Below, piece by piece: positions 1 to 7,015 of a DNA stretch of 16,142 nt. This DNA is from Methanobacteriota archaeon. Its GTDB lineage: Archaea > Thermoplasmatota > Poseidoniia > Poseidoniales > Poseidoniaceae. The notes below the pieces were generated by a model, which was given only the letters and a program-made list of their open reading frames with translations, made no database searches and had not been told where the DNA came from. Within the stretch, counting starts at the first letter, position 1. Every line of letters starts with the position of its first letter. Location of the stretch: NCBI GenBank assembly GCA_002697705.1, contig NZXL01000076.1, positions 3,548 through 19,689 on the forward strand. Reading direction: 5' to 3'. The position numbers and the translations under genes are program-made.

Positions 1-92
1 ACTCTTCCATTTTTCATTTTAATCAAATTACCATTTTTTATTGGACCATAAGTTTTGCACTTCAAACAGTATCCGGATATTTGTTCTGACAT
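1..92 (-). CDS. Small zinc-ribbon protein (DUF5679-like), 5' end only
   Basis: Reading leftward from an ATG at 92-90, about 30 codons remain open to the window edge, so only the N-terminus is present. The peptide starts MSEQISGYCLKCKTYGPIKN and continues to a MKNGR motif. A YCxKC pair followed by a basic stretch and MKNGR resembles the first half of the small DUF5679-type zinc ribbons seen in archaea; the second CxxC pair would lie beyond the left edge. The gene is too short here to confirm the family, and no function is assigned. A TATA-like stretch lies about 25-36 bases upstream of the ATG, which would fit a short-leader or leaderless transcript. Confidence 0.5.
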   Translation of the reverse strand, partial: MSEQISGYCLKCKTYGPIKNGNLIKMKNGR

Positions 93-116
93 AGTATCAA
101 AAGGTCGTAAAAGGTG

Positions 117-128
117 ATTTAATTTGAA
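117..128 (-). promoter_or_regulatory. Possible TATA element for the left-edge zinc-ribbon gene
   Basis: On the minus strand this reads TTCAAATTAAAT, AT-rich and 25-36 bases upstream of the ATG at 92. Archaeal TATA boxes lie near -27 from the transcription start, so this position would give a very short leader. The surrounding DNA is itself AT-rich, so the assignment rests mainly on position. Confidence 0.25.
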
Positions 129-274
129 ACCTTCCTTAAGCTTGGGAGCGAAAAGGGCAAAAAGTCCAATTTATTGCTATTAGGGGGTACTTTGGATGCG
201 GAAATTACATTTCTTTGCATGTTGAGATGATTTAGCATGCCATTAAACGCTACACTGAGAGTCTATTTTTATTA

Positions 275-292
275 TTTAATTTCTCAATTAAA
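275..292. repeat. AT-only inverted repeat
   Basis: TTTAATT, a 4-base loop TCTC, and AATTAAA form a perfect 7-bp stem made only of A-T pairs. It lies in the gene-free stretch 93-364, downstream of the minus-strand ABM-like gene. It may contribute to transcript ending, but an A-T stem in AT-rich DNA is weak evidence. Confidence 0.25.
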
Positions 293-310
293 ATATTATT
301 ACCTCGGCAA

Positions 311-336
311 TGTCGCATAATGTATGTTATACGACA
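311..336 (-). terminator. Hairpin downstream of the hutI/ABM-like genes, possible terminator
   Basis: TGTCGCATAA, a 6-base spacer TGTATG, and TTATACGACA form a 10-bp stem with one mismatched pair. It lies about 29 bases past the stop of the minus-strand ABM-like gene. On that strand it is followed by a T-rich stretch (minus-strand reading of roughly 280-300). Archaeal termination relies mainly on T-runs, so hairpin plus T-rich tail is suggestive only. Apart from the two hairpins and the TATA candidate, nothing else was recognised in 93-364. Confidence 0.35.
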
Positions 337-364
337 CATAGCATAACTAAAAATTAGTGAATAA

Positions 365-682
365 TCATGATCCCGTGAAAATATCTATTTCGATATCGAA
401 AATGCCTACTAAAGGAGGGCCAATTAGGCATGATTGAACTCCACCATCAGTAGTGTCTAGTTTTTGCTGAGATTGTTCTGAAATTAATTTCATAGATTCT
501 CTATTATCGAAAACAGATTGGAAAATAAATAGATAATCATCATCTGAGGATTTTGCATACCAAGAACGAACACAACCATCTTGGCGATTTCTAAACTCTA
601 CTCTCGATGAAAGCATTCTTTCCAAGCGAGCTTCATTACCTGGTTTGGCAGAACAAACTACAGTTTCTAAAATTCTTACCAT
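365..682 (-). CDS. Antibiotic-biosynthesis-monooxygenase (ABM)-like small protein
   Basis: The 105-residue protein begins MVRILETVVCSAKPGNEARL. It has the alternating strand-helix-strand-strand-helix pattern and length of ABM/YgiN-type dimeric alpha-beta barrel proteins. The features are an N-terminal strand (residues 2-10), a helix with many charged residues (15-25), a strand containing VRSWYAKSSDDDYLFIFQSV (38-57) and a helix (60-73). ABM proteins include haem- and quinol-acting monooxygenases and many of unknown role. No catalytic residues are diagnostic here, so the substrate is unknown. The gene lies 69 bases downstream of hutI on the same strand but has its own TATA-like element in that gap, so it may be transcribed separately. 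The assignment is by fold pattern only. Confidence 0.45.
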   Translation of the reverse strand: MVRILETVVCSAKPGNEARLERMLSSRVEFRNRQDGCVRSWYAKSSDDDYLFIFQSVFDNRESMKLISEQSQQKLDTTDGGVQSCLIGPPLVGIFDIEIDIFTGS

Positions 683-710
683 GATTTCAACCTACTTATC
701 TTTCAAAGTT

Positions 711-721
711 TATTTATATTA
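711..721 (-). promoter_or_regulatory. TATA-like box for the ABM-like gene
   Basis: On the minus strand this reads TAATATAAATA. It is centred about 34 bases upstream of the ATG at 682, which would place the transcription start a few bases before the ATG. It is one of the better TATA matches in the window. Confidence 0.4.
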
Positions 722-751
722 TTTACTTTTCAATCAAGATTAAAATATTAT

Positions 752-2038
752 TCAATGTTTGATATAATTGCCCTCAACGATAGTCCCAATGAATGGAGTG
801 TCCGAAGGACGCGTACACCATGATTCCCAATTATTGGAATCTAGTATATTCAAATTAGCAACGGAACCTTCCTCGATTCGCCCATGTTTCATTCCAGTGG
901 GGTGTGGTGTTGTTTCAGAAGGATTGCGTGTGGAGCATACTAGTGCAACTAAGGGATCGACTCTACATCGATTAACTAGTAGTGATGAAAGGAAGGGGAT
1001 ACTCAAGATTTGATTATTTGGATTAAAGTCTGAGGCAATTGACCAAACATAATCATCTTCGACCATTTTATTGAAATCTGGCCAATCCTCTCCCATTGAA
1101 TATGGCGTACCAGGTAAGAATCCAGTATTTACTCCTGCAGCATTCATCTTATGTCTAGCCTCATCATTTGTGTAATGAGCATGATCTGCACTTTCGACTT
1201 TCATTTCTGCAGCTAAGTCTCCACCGCCACCATCCGTGAACTCATCTATATGCAATCTCAAATCAAGACCAGCCTTTTTCGATTGACGTAGAATTTCTTC
1301 GGATTCTTCAACTGTGAACCAACCCGGCTCACAAAAAACATCTGTAGAGCGAGCAATTCCTTGTTCGCAAATAGCAGGTAATTGTTCAGATATTAGTGAC
1401 TCAAAATAGTCGTTATGAGTTACTCCTTTTGGAATGGCATGTGCGCCAAGCCAAGTATGGTCCATAGATGGTAAATTTGGACAAAGAGAAAGTTTTTTTG
1501 AAACTTCAAGTAATCTTAGTTCCGTTTCCACATTTAGACCATAGCCTGATTTTGATTCTATGTGTGTAGTGCCGCTCCTAAATGCTGATTGTAGGCGCTT
1601 CTTGCCGAGGTTGAATAATTCTGAGTCAGTAGATTTCCTTGTATGGTTTACAGTCGAAACTATCCCTCCACCCATCGAAGCAATTTCCGAATAACTTTTC
1701 CCATTCAACTTCCATCTGACTTCACGGGAACGGTCACCAGACCATATTATATGTGAATGAGAATCTACTAATCCGGGAATAACGGCACGACCGTTTAGTG
1801 ATACAATCCTATCATTTGAAATCGTATTTTTTGATAATTCAGACAATTCTGTGTTTGGTGCTCCATATTCTTCGACTAATTCACTTGAATTGCCAATTTT
1901 AATTATTTGGTCGTTTTCTATAACTATTCCTTTTTCAAAAGAGATTAATGACTTTTCATCACTCATTGCTAAGCCCGTCAAAGGGCCATCCCCTGACAAA
2001 TGTGCAAGCGGGCCAATATCGACTAAAATTGTCCGCAT
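752..2038 (-). CDS. hutI: Imidazolonepropionase
   Basis: Predicted to hydrolyse 4-imidazolone-5-propanoate to N-formimino-L-glutamate, the third step of histidine degradation. It is a metal-dependent amidohydrolase of 428 residues. From the ATG at 2038 the sequence shows the HSH metal motif (94-96), SKSGYGL (163-169), DHTWLGAH (193-200), DVFCEPGWF (233-241), LHIDEF with His263 and Glu266, ADHAHY with His286, and SDFNP with Asp337. These match the HutI pattern rather than a generic amidohydrolase. An in-frame TTG at 2065 is a possible but less likely start. The gene is divergent from kae1 across about 50 bases. No hutH, hutU or hutG lies in the window, so the rest of the pathway must be elsewhere or absent. 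Confidence 0.88.
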   Translation of the reverse strand: MRTILVDIGPLAHLSGDGPLTGLAMSDEKSLISFEKGIVIENDQIIKIGNSSELVEEYGAPNTELSELSKNTISNDRIVSLNGRAVIPGLVDSHSHIIWSGDRSREVRWKLNGKSYSEIASMGGGIVSTVNHTRKSTDSELFNLGKKRLQSAFRSGTTHIESKSGYGLNVETELRLLEVSKKLSLCPNLPSMDHTWLGAHAIPKGVTHNDYFESLISEQLPAICEQGIARSTDVFCEPGWFTVEESEEILRQSKKAGLDLRLHIDEFTDGGGGDLAAEMKVESADHAHYTNDEARHKMNAAGVNTGFLPGTPYSMGEDWPDFNKMVEDDYVWSIASDFNPNNQILSIPFLSSLLVNRCRVDPLVALVCSTRNPSETTPHPTGMKHGRIEEGSVANLNILDSNNWESWCTRPSDTPFIGTIVEGNYIKH

Positions 2039-2089
2039 AACTAGCGCTAGATGCTGAGGGTTCAAGAATAATGCCGTTTTGGGTCAACC

Positions 2090-3106
2090 ATGAGCGGTGA
2101 TGGATGGACTCTGGGCATCGAGTCAACAGCGCACACATTGTCATTCGGTTTAGTTGATAGAGAAGGTATTCCTTTTCCATCTATTTCCGATACCGTAAAA
2201 CCAGATAAAGGAGGCATACATCCACGAGAAGCTGCTGATCATCACAAGGAAGTAGCACCTGAACTATTTAGAAGAATACTTTCAGAAAACAATTTACAGC
2301 CAAGTGATATTTCCAATATTGCATTTTCCCAAGGCCCGGGATTAGGTCCTTGTCTACGTATTGGTGCATCGATTGCTAGAGGATTATCCAATAGATTAGA
2401 TGCTCCATTGATTGGAGTTAATCATTGCGTAGCACATATTGAAATTGGAAGGCAACAATGTGGTTGTGACGACCCTGTTTTGCTATATGTTTCTGGAGGA
2501 AATACTCAGGTCATCGCACGACTAGAGGGGCGTTATCGTGTATTGGGTGAAACTCTCGACATTGGAATCGGTAATATGCTAGATAAATTTGCAAGAGCGC
2601 AAGGAATCCCATTCCCTGGTGGCCCGGTAATAGAAAAATTAGCAGCAGAATGGCTTAAAGACAATCCTAATCACAGTATGGAAGGTTTAGAATTACCTTA
2701 TGCTGTTAGAGGTATGGACTTAGCATTCTCTGGAGTTTTGACTGCTGCATTAAAATTAGTTGAAAATGGACACTCCTTAGGTTCTGTTTGCTGGTCATTG
2801 CAAGAACATGTATTTTCTGCTTGTGTCGAAGTTGCAGAGAGGGCATTGTCTCACACTGGGAAAAGTGAACTTCTTCTTGGAGGAGGGGTAGCTTGTAATA
2901 ATCGATTACGCTCTATGTGTGAAGTTATGTCTCAGGAAAGAGATTCTGAATCTTTCGCACCGCCTAGAATGTATTGCATAGACAATGGGACAATGATTGC
3001 AAGACTTGGTTGGCTAGAACAAAAAGTTGGTAGAATTACTTTACTCGAGAAGAGTGCCATTGATCAGTATCTAAGGACAGACCAAACACCAATCACTTGG
3101 GCATAA
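2090..3106 (+). CDS. kae1: tRNA N6-adenosine threonylcarbamoyltransferase Kae1 (KEOPS subunit)
   Basis: Transfers threonylcarbamoyl to A37 of ANN-decoding tRNAs as the catalytic subunit of KEOPS. The 338 residues cover the whole ASKHA-fold family. Seen are the N-terminal LGIESTAHT (8-16), FSQGPGLGPCLRIG (79-92), the metal pair NHCVAH (His112, His116), VSGGNTQ (134-140), AFSGVLTA (212-219), LGGGVACNNRL (263-273) and the third metal ligand in CIDNGTMIA (Asp298). The C-terminus YLRTDQTPITWA resembles archaeal Kae1 rather than bacterial TsaD. No Bud32 kinase is fused or adjacent, unlike the Kae1-Bud32 fusions of some archaea. No clear SD precedes the ATG, so a leaderless or short-leader message is likely. 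It heads a run of plus-strand genes. Confidence 0.93.
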   Translation: MSGDGWTLGIESTAHTLSFGLVDREGIPFPSISDTVKPDKGGIHPREAADHHKEVAPELFRRILSENNLQPSDISNIAFSQGPGLGPCLRIGASIARGLSNRLDAPLIGVNHCVAHIEIGRQQCGCDDPVLLYVSGGNTQVIARLEGRYRVLGETLDIGIGNMLDKFARAQGIPFPGGPVIEKLAAEWLKDNPNHSMEGLELPYAVRGMDLAFSGVLTAALKLVENGHSLGSVCWSLQEHVFSACVEVAERALSHTGKSELLLGGGVACNNRLRSMCEVMSQERDSESFAPPRMYCIDNGTMIARLGWLEQKVGRITLLEKSAIDQYLRTDQTPITWA

Positions 3107-3147
3107 GGATGTTTTTGAAGCCAATTGTTTTAAGAGGTCGTCTTAGG

Positions 3148-3157
3148 GCTTATATTA
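3148..3157 (+). promoter_or_regulatory. Possible TATA element for the 280-aa gene
   Basis: GCTTATATTA lies in the 87-base gap between kae1 and the next gene, about 37-46 bases before its TTG start. Transcription would then begin near 3178-3183, just ahead of the SD AAGGAAG at 3181-3187. Supported by position and sequence only. Confidence 0.3.
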
Positions 3158-3193
3158 GGGGAATGCTATATCGCTGGTAGAAGGAAGAAAGAT

Positions 3194-4036
3194 TTGCCTC
3201 TGAATCCTTTTGCGCGTAATGCTGCTGCTGAGAGAAATAAGCGTCAAGCAGATCGTGCCAATATGCGTAAGAGAGAGGAACTCGCTACATCGAAAGCGCC
3301 TGTTAAAAACCAAACCAGGAATACAAACAATACTCTGGCAGAAATGCAAAAAAAGGCTGCAAAGCAATTGGAAAATGAAAAAATCGTCACTACTGAGGCT
3401 GAGCAAAAAACCGTTCAATTATCAGAGCCAACAATAATTGTCAAGAAAAAAATTGATGCTGAAGAAAAGGTAAAGTCTGACATTCGCGAAGAACTAAATC
3501 GAAAAACAGCAGAGGCAAATAAAAAGTATCAAGAAATTGCTTCAACTGTAGCTGATGAAATACCTCAAGTAGAATCAATCGCTGCTGATGTAGAGGTCAC
3601 CAAAGAAGAAATCACTAATGTCAAAGAAGAAGTAATAGATGAAGGACTTAAATCTGAATTAGATGAAGTTTCAAAAGGTGCAAAAAATGTTTTCAAAACG
3701 GTTGAACAGACCAAGAAACCATCTGTTACTGGCGATCGCCGCAAACGTAAGCGTAGAATGGATAAGAAAGGTGGCGGCCGTCAAAAAATGGAAAAGAAGT
3801 TGAATCGCCAAAAGATTTTGGCGTTCAAATATTTTGCTAGAGATTTACTAGATGACCCAAATATTCCAGAAGAGCACAGGTCTAACGTTTTAGGCCAGAT
3901 TATTGCAAAGGGAGAAAGGACAAGTATTGATTCAGCAATCGAATTTATCAATCAAAAACTCGATGAATTGATCCTTACCGAAGAGGTAGCAAAATCATTA
4001 ATCAGTGAAATAAAAAGTATGACAACAAGAAGGTGA
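3194..4036 (+). CDS. Unrecognised charged coiled-coil protein with basic patch and helical C-terminus
   Basis: I do not recognise this 280-residue protein. The TTG start (MPLNPFARN) is preceded by the SD AAGGAAG six bases upstream. It is the only ordinary start codon in frame after the upstream stop; the next is an ATG at residue 24. Residues 10-65 are rich in Arg, Lys, Gln and Ala. Residues 66-170 are a Lys/Glu-rich stretch with heptad-like spacing, probably coiled coil or disordered. Residues 182-207 form a strongly basic patch (DRRKRKRRMDKKGGG), possibly nucleic-acid binding. Residues 208-280 look like a compact helical domain (ILAFKYFARDLLDDP). It has no signal peptide or membrane segment. 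Its stop lies 4 bases before the FKBP start, so the two are probably co-translated. The C-terminal domain is the part most likely to reveal a family. Confidence 0.7.
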   Translation: MPLNPFARNAAAERNKRQADRANMRKREELATSKAPVKNQTRNTNNTLAEMQKKAAKQLENEKIVTTEAEQKTVQLSEPTIIVKKKIDAEEKVKSDIREELNRKTAEANKKYQEIASTVADEIPQVESIAADVEVTKEEITNVKEEVIDEGLKSELDEVSKGAKNVFKTVEQTKKPSVTGDRRKRKRRMDKKGGGRQKMEKKLNRQKILAFKYFARDLLDDPNIPEEHRSNVLGQIIAKGERTSIDSAIEFINQKLDELILTEEVAKSLISEIKSMTTRR

Positions 4037-4040
4037 AGAT

Positions 4041-4583
4041 ATGGTAGAAAAAATTAGTAAAAACATGGTAGTAAGCGTACATTATACAGGAACTTTACCT
4101 GATAGTGGAGAAGTTTTTGATTCAAGCGAAGGTCGAGAACCCTTATCCTTCTTAGTCGGTCATGGTCAAATGATTCCAGGATTCGAAGAAGAATTAATAG
4201 GTGCATCGACTGGTGAAAAAAGAGAGTTTACATTATCACCTGATAGAGCCTATGGTGATAGAGAAGAAGAAGCAATGATGAAAATTCCAAGAGCGCAATT
4301 CGCACAACTCGAACAATCTGCGAAATTAGAAGTTGGAACTCAACTAGTGGCACAAATGCCTCACGGACCTGCTCCTTTCACTATAATTGAACTTGATGAT
4401 GAATCAGTTACTGCTGACTTTAATCACGCACTTGCGGGTAAAACATTAACATTTAATGTTGAAGTTATAGAAGTAAGAGATGCAACAGAAGAAGAAATTC
4501 AACACGGCCATGCTCACGGTATTAGCGGACAACAACCTGAGGCTCAACCTGCAAAAACTTGCAATGATGACGGTTGCTGTTGA
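4041..4583 (+). CDS. FKBP-type peptidyl-prolyl isomerase, SlyD-like with metal-binding tail
   Basis: Catalyses cis-trans isomerisation at proline and probably acts as a cytosolic folding chaperone. FKBP elements are VSVHYTGTL (11-19), VFDSS (25-29), LVGHGQMIPGFEEELIG (38-54) and GEKREFTL (58-65). They are followed by an insert-in-flap domain (about 70-122) and the returning half DFNHALAGKTLTF (126-138), the SlyD architecture. The C-terminal tail has HGHAHG (155-160) and ends CNDDGCC (174-180), resembling the His/Cys-rich nickel or zinc tail of bacterial SlyD. The SD AGGTGA at 4031-4036 overlaps the upstream stop codon, with 4 bases to the ATG. Metal handling is inferred from the tail; no nickel enzyme is seen nearby. 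Confidence 0.92.
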   Translation: MVEKISKNMVVSVHYTGTLPDSGEVFDSSEGREPLSFLVGHGQMIPGFEEELIGASTGEKREFTLSPDRAYGDREEEAMMKIPRAQFAQLEQSAKLEVGTQLVAQMPHGPAPFTIIELDDESVTADFNHALAGKTLTFNVEVIEVRDATEEEIQHGHAHGISGQQPEAQPAKTCNDDGCC

Positions 4584-4616
4584 TACAGTAGGCTTGATGA
4601 ATCGTCAGCACTTGGA

Positions 4617-6224
4617 ATGGCTATGGCTGAACAGCGTCGTGAAGTCTGGGAGACACTTTCTGGCATTGATTTGCCCATGAATCCCGATCAATATTCTATG
4701 GAGCAATCCGGCACTGATGCATCAAAAACCCCTAATGCTGGCATCCCTCCTTACACTAGAGGAATTTATTCGACAATGTATAGGTCTAGGCTATGGACTA
4801 TGCGGCAATATGCTGGTTTTTCTAGTGCAAAGGAGACAAATGAGCGATTCAAGTTATTACTTGAGCGCGGACAAAAAGGGCTTTCGGTAGCTTTTGATTT
4901 ACCAACTCAATTAGGATTGGATGCAGACGACGAATTATCTCTTGGAGAAGTCGGTAAGGTAGGAGTATCAATTTCTACATTAGATGATATGAGGGAATTA
5001 TTTGACGACATTCCATTGGGCAAAGTTAGTACTTCAATGACAATTAATGCTCCAGCAATGGTACTTCTAGCTATGTACGCTATAGTTGCCGAAGAACAGG
5101 GAGTAAATACTGATCAAATTCGAGGAACTATTCAGAATGATATTCTCAAAGAATATATTGCTCGGGGCACATATGTTTTCCCGCCAAAACCAAGTATGCG
5201 TCTAATTACAGATATTTTCTCATATTGTTCCCAAAGTATACCAAATTGGAATACAATCTCTATTTCAGGATATCATATCAGAGAAGCAGGCTGTACTGCT
5301 GTTCAAGAGGTAGCCTTTACCCTTGCAAATGCCCTAGCTTACGTAGATGCGGCAATAGAAGCAGGATTAGATATTGATAGTTTTGCACCAAGACTATCTT
5401 TCTTTTTTAATTGTCATAATGACTTTTTTGAAGAGGCTTCAAAGTTTAGAGCTGCGCGTAAGTTGTGGTATGATTTGATGAATGACAGATATAACCCCAA
5501 ACATCCTAAATCAAGCATGCTTAGATTCCATACTCAAGTGGCTGGTGTGAGTCTAACTGCCCAACAACCACTGAACAATATTTCAAGAGTTACAATACAA
5601 GCCTTAGCGGCAATTTGTGGTGGGACTCAAAGTCTTCACACGAATTCATATGATGAGGCAATAGGCTTACCCACTGAAGAGAGCGCCACAATTGCACTTA
5701 GAACTCAGCAAATAATTGCTGAAGAAAGTGGGGCTGCTGATGTAGCAGATCCACTCGGAGGGTCATATCACGTTGAAACCCTGACTCAGAAAATTTATGA
5801 TTTATCAATGGAACAAATCTCCACTATTGAAAAAATGGGTGGTGCAATGGCTGCAATCGAAGAGGGTTGGCAACAAAGAGAGATCCATAATTCGGCATTC
5901 AAGCATTTGAAAGAAGTCGAGAGCGGAGTTAGGAAAATTGTTGGGGTAAACCATGGAGTCATGGAGGAAAACCTTCAACATAAACCAATGTCAATCAATG
6001 CAGAGGTAGAAAAAAATCAATGTGACAAATTATCAAAGTGGAGGGAAAATAGAAATCAATCCGAGGTTGATATCGCTCTAGAGAGCATTACAAAGGCTTG
6101 TCAAACAAATGATAACTTATTCCCACTTGTAATGAGTGCGCTTAGAGTTGATTGCACCTTAGGTGAAATTATGAATTCTATGAAACAGGAATTCGGAACA
6201 TGGATGGCTCCTAGTGGGTTTTAG
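4617..6224 (+). CDS. mcmA: Methylmalonyl-CoA mutase, large (catalytic) subunit without B12 domain
   Basis: Catalyses the B12-dependent rearrangement between (R)-methylmalonyl-CoA and succinyl-CoA. The 535 residues cover the TIM-barrel substrate domain only; no C-terminal DxHxxG cobalamin motif is present, as in archaeal two-subunit mutases. Seen are TRGIYSTMYRSRLWTMRQYA (47-66), GLSVAFDLPTQLG (88-100), NDILKEYIARGTY (174-186), KPSMRLITD (191-199), ISISGYHIREAG (214-225) and TQSLHTNS. Tyr65 and Arg195 match the residues (Tyr89 and Arg207 in Propionibacterium) that favour methylmalonyl-CoA; isobutyryl-CoA mutases carry Phe and Gln. Tyr219-His220 are the radical and base-off pair. The B12-binding small subunit and the MeaB/ArgK GTPase are not in the window. 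The start could be 4617 or the ATG at 4623. The epimerase follows after 8 bases. Confidence 0.93.
   Translation: MAMAEQRREVWETLSGIDLPMNPDQYSMEQSGTDASKTPNAGIPPYTRGIYSTMYRSRLWTMRQYAGFSSAKETNERFKLLLERGQKGLSVAFDLPTQLGLDADDELSLGEVGKVGVSISTLDDMRELFDDIPLGKVSTSMTINAPAMVLLAMYAIVAEEQGVNTDQIRGTIQNDILKEYIARGTYVFPPKPSMRLITDIFSYCSQSIPNWNTISISGYHIREAGCTAVQEVAFTLANALAYVDAAIEAGLDIDSFAPRLSFFFNCHNDFFEEASKFRAARKLWYDLMNDRYNPKHPKSSMLRFHTQVAGVSLTAQQPLNNISRVTIQALAAICGGTQSLHTNSYDEAIGLPTEESATIALRTQQIIAEESGAADVADPLGGSYHVETLTQKIYDLSMEQISTIEKMGGAMAAIEEGWQQREIHNSAFKHLKEVESGVRKIVGVNHGVMEENLQHKPMSINAEVEKNQCDKLSKWRENRNQSEVDIALESITKACQTNDNLFPLVMSALRVDCTLGEIMNSMKQEFGTWMAPSGF
6159..6174 (+). repeat. 16-bp direct repeat, copy 1 (inside mutase gene)
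   Basis: TTAGGTGAAATTATGA occurs here and again exactly at 6221-6236, 62 bases away. This copy encodes part of the conserved LGEIM motif near the mutase C-terminus. Confidence 0.8.
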
Positions 6225-6236
6225 GTGAAATTATGA
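6221..6236 (+). repeat. 16-bp direct repeat, copy 2 (SD and start of epimerase)
   Basis: Exact second copy of TTAGGTGAAATTATGA. Here it supplies the mutase stop codon (TAG), the SD AGGTGA and the ATG of the epimerase gene, so the same 16 bases have two different jobs 62 bases apart. Confidence 0.8.
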
Positions 6237-6661
6237 CTAAGAAAATTTATCTTGACCATATTGGAATTGCCACACATGATTTGGATGAATCATCGGTTTT
6301 CTGGAATTTATTAGGCCTACTTCAAGGCGATGAAGATGAAATAGTTGAAGACCAAGGAGTAAAGACAAGATTCTTTGATACTTCGAAATCTAATCCGTCG
6401 ATAAAATCACCTAAAGTCGAGTTATTAGAACCTACATCTAGCGATACACCTATTGGGAAATTTCTAGATAAAAGAGGGCCTGGGATTCAACAGATTTGTT
6501 TTAGAGTGGAAAATTTGCTTGAAATGATTTCATTGCTGAAAGATAATGGAGTCTCAATGATAGATGAGGAGCCACGGATTGGAGCAGGTGGAAAGCATAT
6601 TGCTTTTGTACATCCGAAGTCTACTGGAGGCGTTCTAGTAGAACTAACTCAATATGATTAA
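6233..6661 (+). CDS. mce: Methylmalonyl-CoA epimerase (VOC family)
   Basis: Interconverts the (S) and (R) forms of methylmalonyl-CoA and so feeds the adjacent mutase. The 142-residue vicinal-oxygen-chelate protein has LDHIGIA with ligand His9, VELLEP with Glu63 at the second ligand position, IGAGGKHIAFVHPKSTGGVL (116-135) and VELTQYD with Glu137. The strongly conserved GIHHI motif is GIQQI here (85-88), so the usual metal-binding second His is Gln87. Gln and Glu can both bind metal in VOC enzymes, so activity is possible but the site is unusual. The SD AGGTGA overlaps the mutase stop, and the gap of 8 bases makes a two-gene unit. Context and overall sequence make the epimerase role likely. 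Confidence 0.88.
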   Translation: MTKKIYLDHIGIATHDLDESSVFWNLLGLLQGDEDEIVEDQGVKTRFFDTSKSNPSIKSPKVELLEPTSSDTPIGKFLDKRGPGIQQICFRVENLLEMISLLKDNGVSMIDEEPRIGAGGKHIAFVHPKSTGGVLVELTQYD

Positions 6662-6701
6662 AATCATAACAACCATAATCTACCTAAGGATAAATGATAA
6701 C

Positions 6702-7007
6702 ATGCGAACCTGTATCGACCATTTGATTGCCCTTTCCCACATCGATGGACCTAGGGTTAAGAGAGAGGCTTCTTTCTTATCTAAAAGATTGGAATCACTG
6801 AGAATGAACAAGAATATTACCAATGATGCTTATCTCGATGCTGGAGCAATACAAGGAGCATTTGAGATGATTGCACATCTTATCGATATGGGAGTATCTC
6901 AAAAGGAGATTCACTCTCAATTAAGGCAACAATTAGATCGTGCTAGAAATATTGAATTAAAACATCCTGGATTAAATGACGCTATTGAACAAGGTCGAGC
7001 GAGTTGA
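6702..7007 (+). CDS. Unrecognised small helical protein
   Basis: I do not recognise this protein. With the ATG at 6702 (MRTCIDHLIALSHIDGPRVK) it is 101 residues and almost entirely helical by pattern, with amphipathic stretches such as AIQGAFEMIAHLIDMGVSQK and QLRQQLDRARNIE. An earlier in-frame ATG at 6654 overlaps the epimerase stop and would add 16 mostly hydrophobic residues. I prefer 6702 because AAGGA lies upstream and the added residues look like translated AT-rich DNA, but coupling from 6654 cannot be excluded. There are no cysteine motifs or membrane segments. It sits between the epimerase and the ABC ATPase genes, with only 8 bases to the latter. A role with either neighbour is only a guess. 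Confidence 0.6.
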   Translation: MRTCIDHLIALSHIDGPRVKREASFLSKRLESLRMNKNITNDAYLDAGAIQGAFEMIAHLIDMGVSQKEIHSQLRQQLDRARNIELKHPGLNDAIEQGRAS

Positions 7008-7015
7008 TATGATTT

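Noticed and set aside
2041..2050. Perfect 10-bp palindrome CTAGCGCTAG just upstream of hutI
   Set aside because: A 10-bp palindrome is expected many times by chance in 16 kb, and there is no second copy or regulator nearby.
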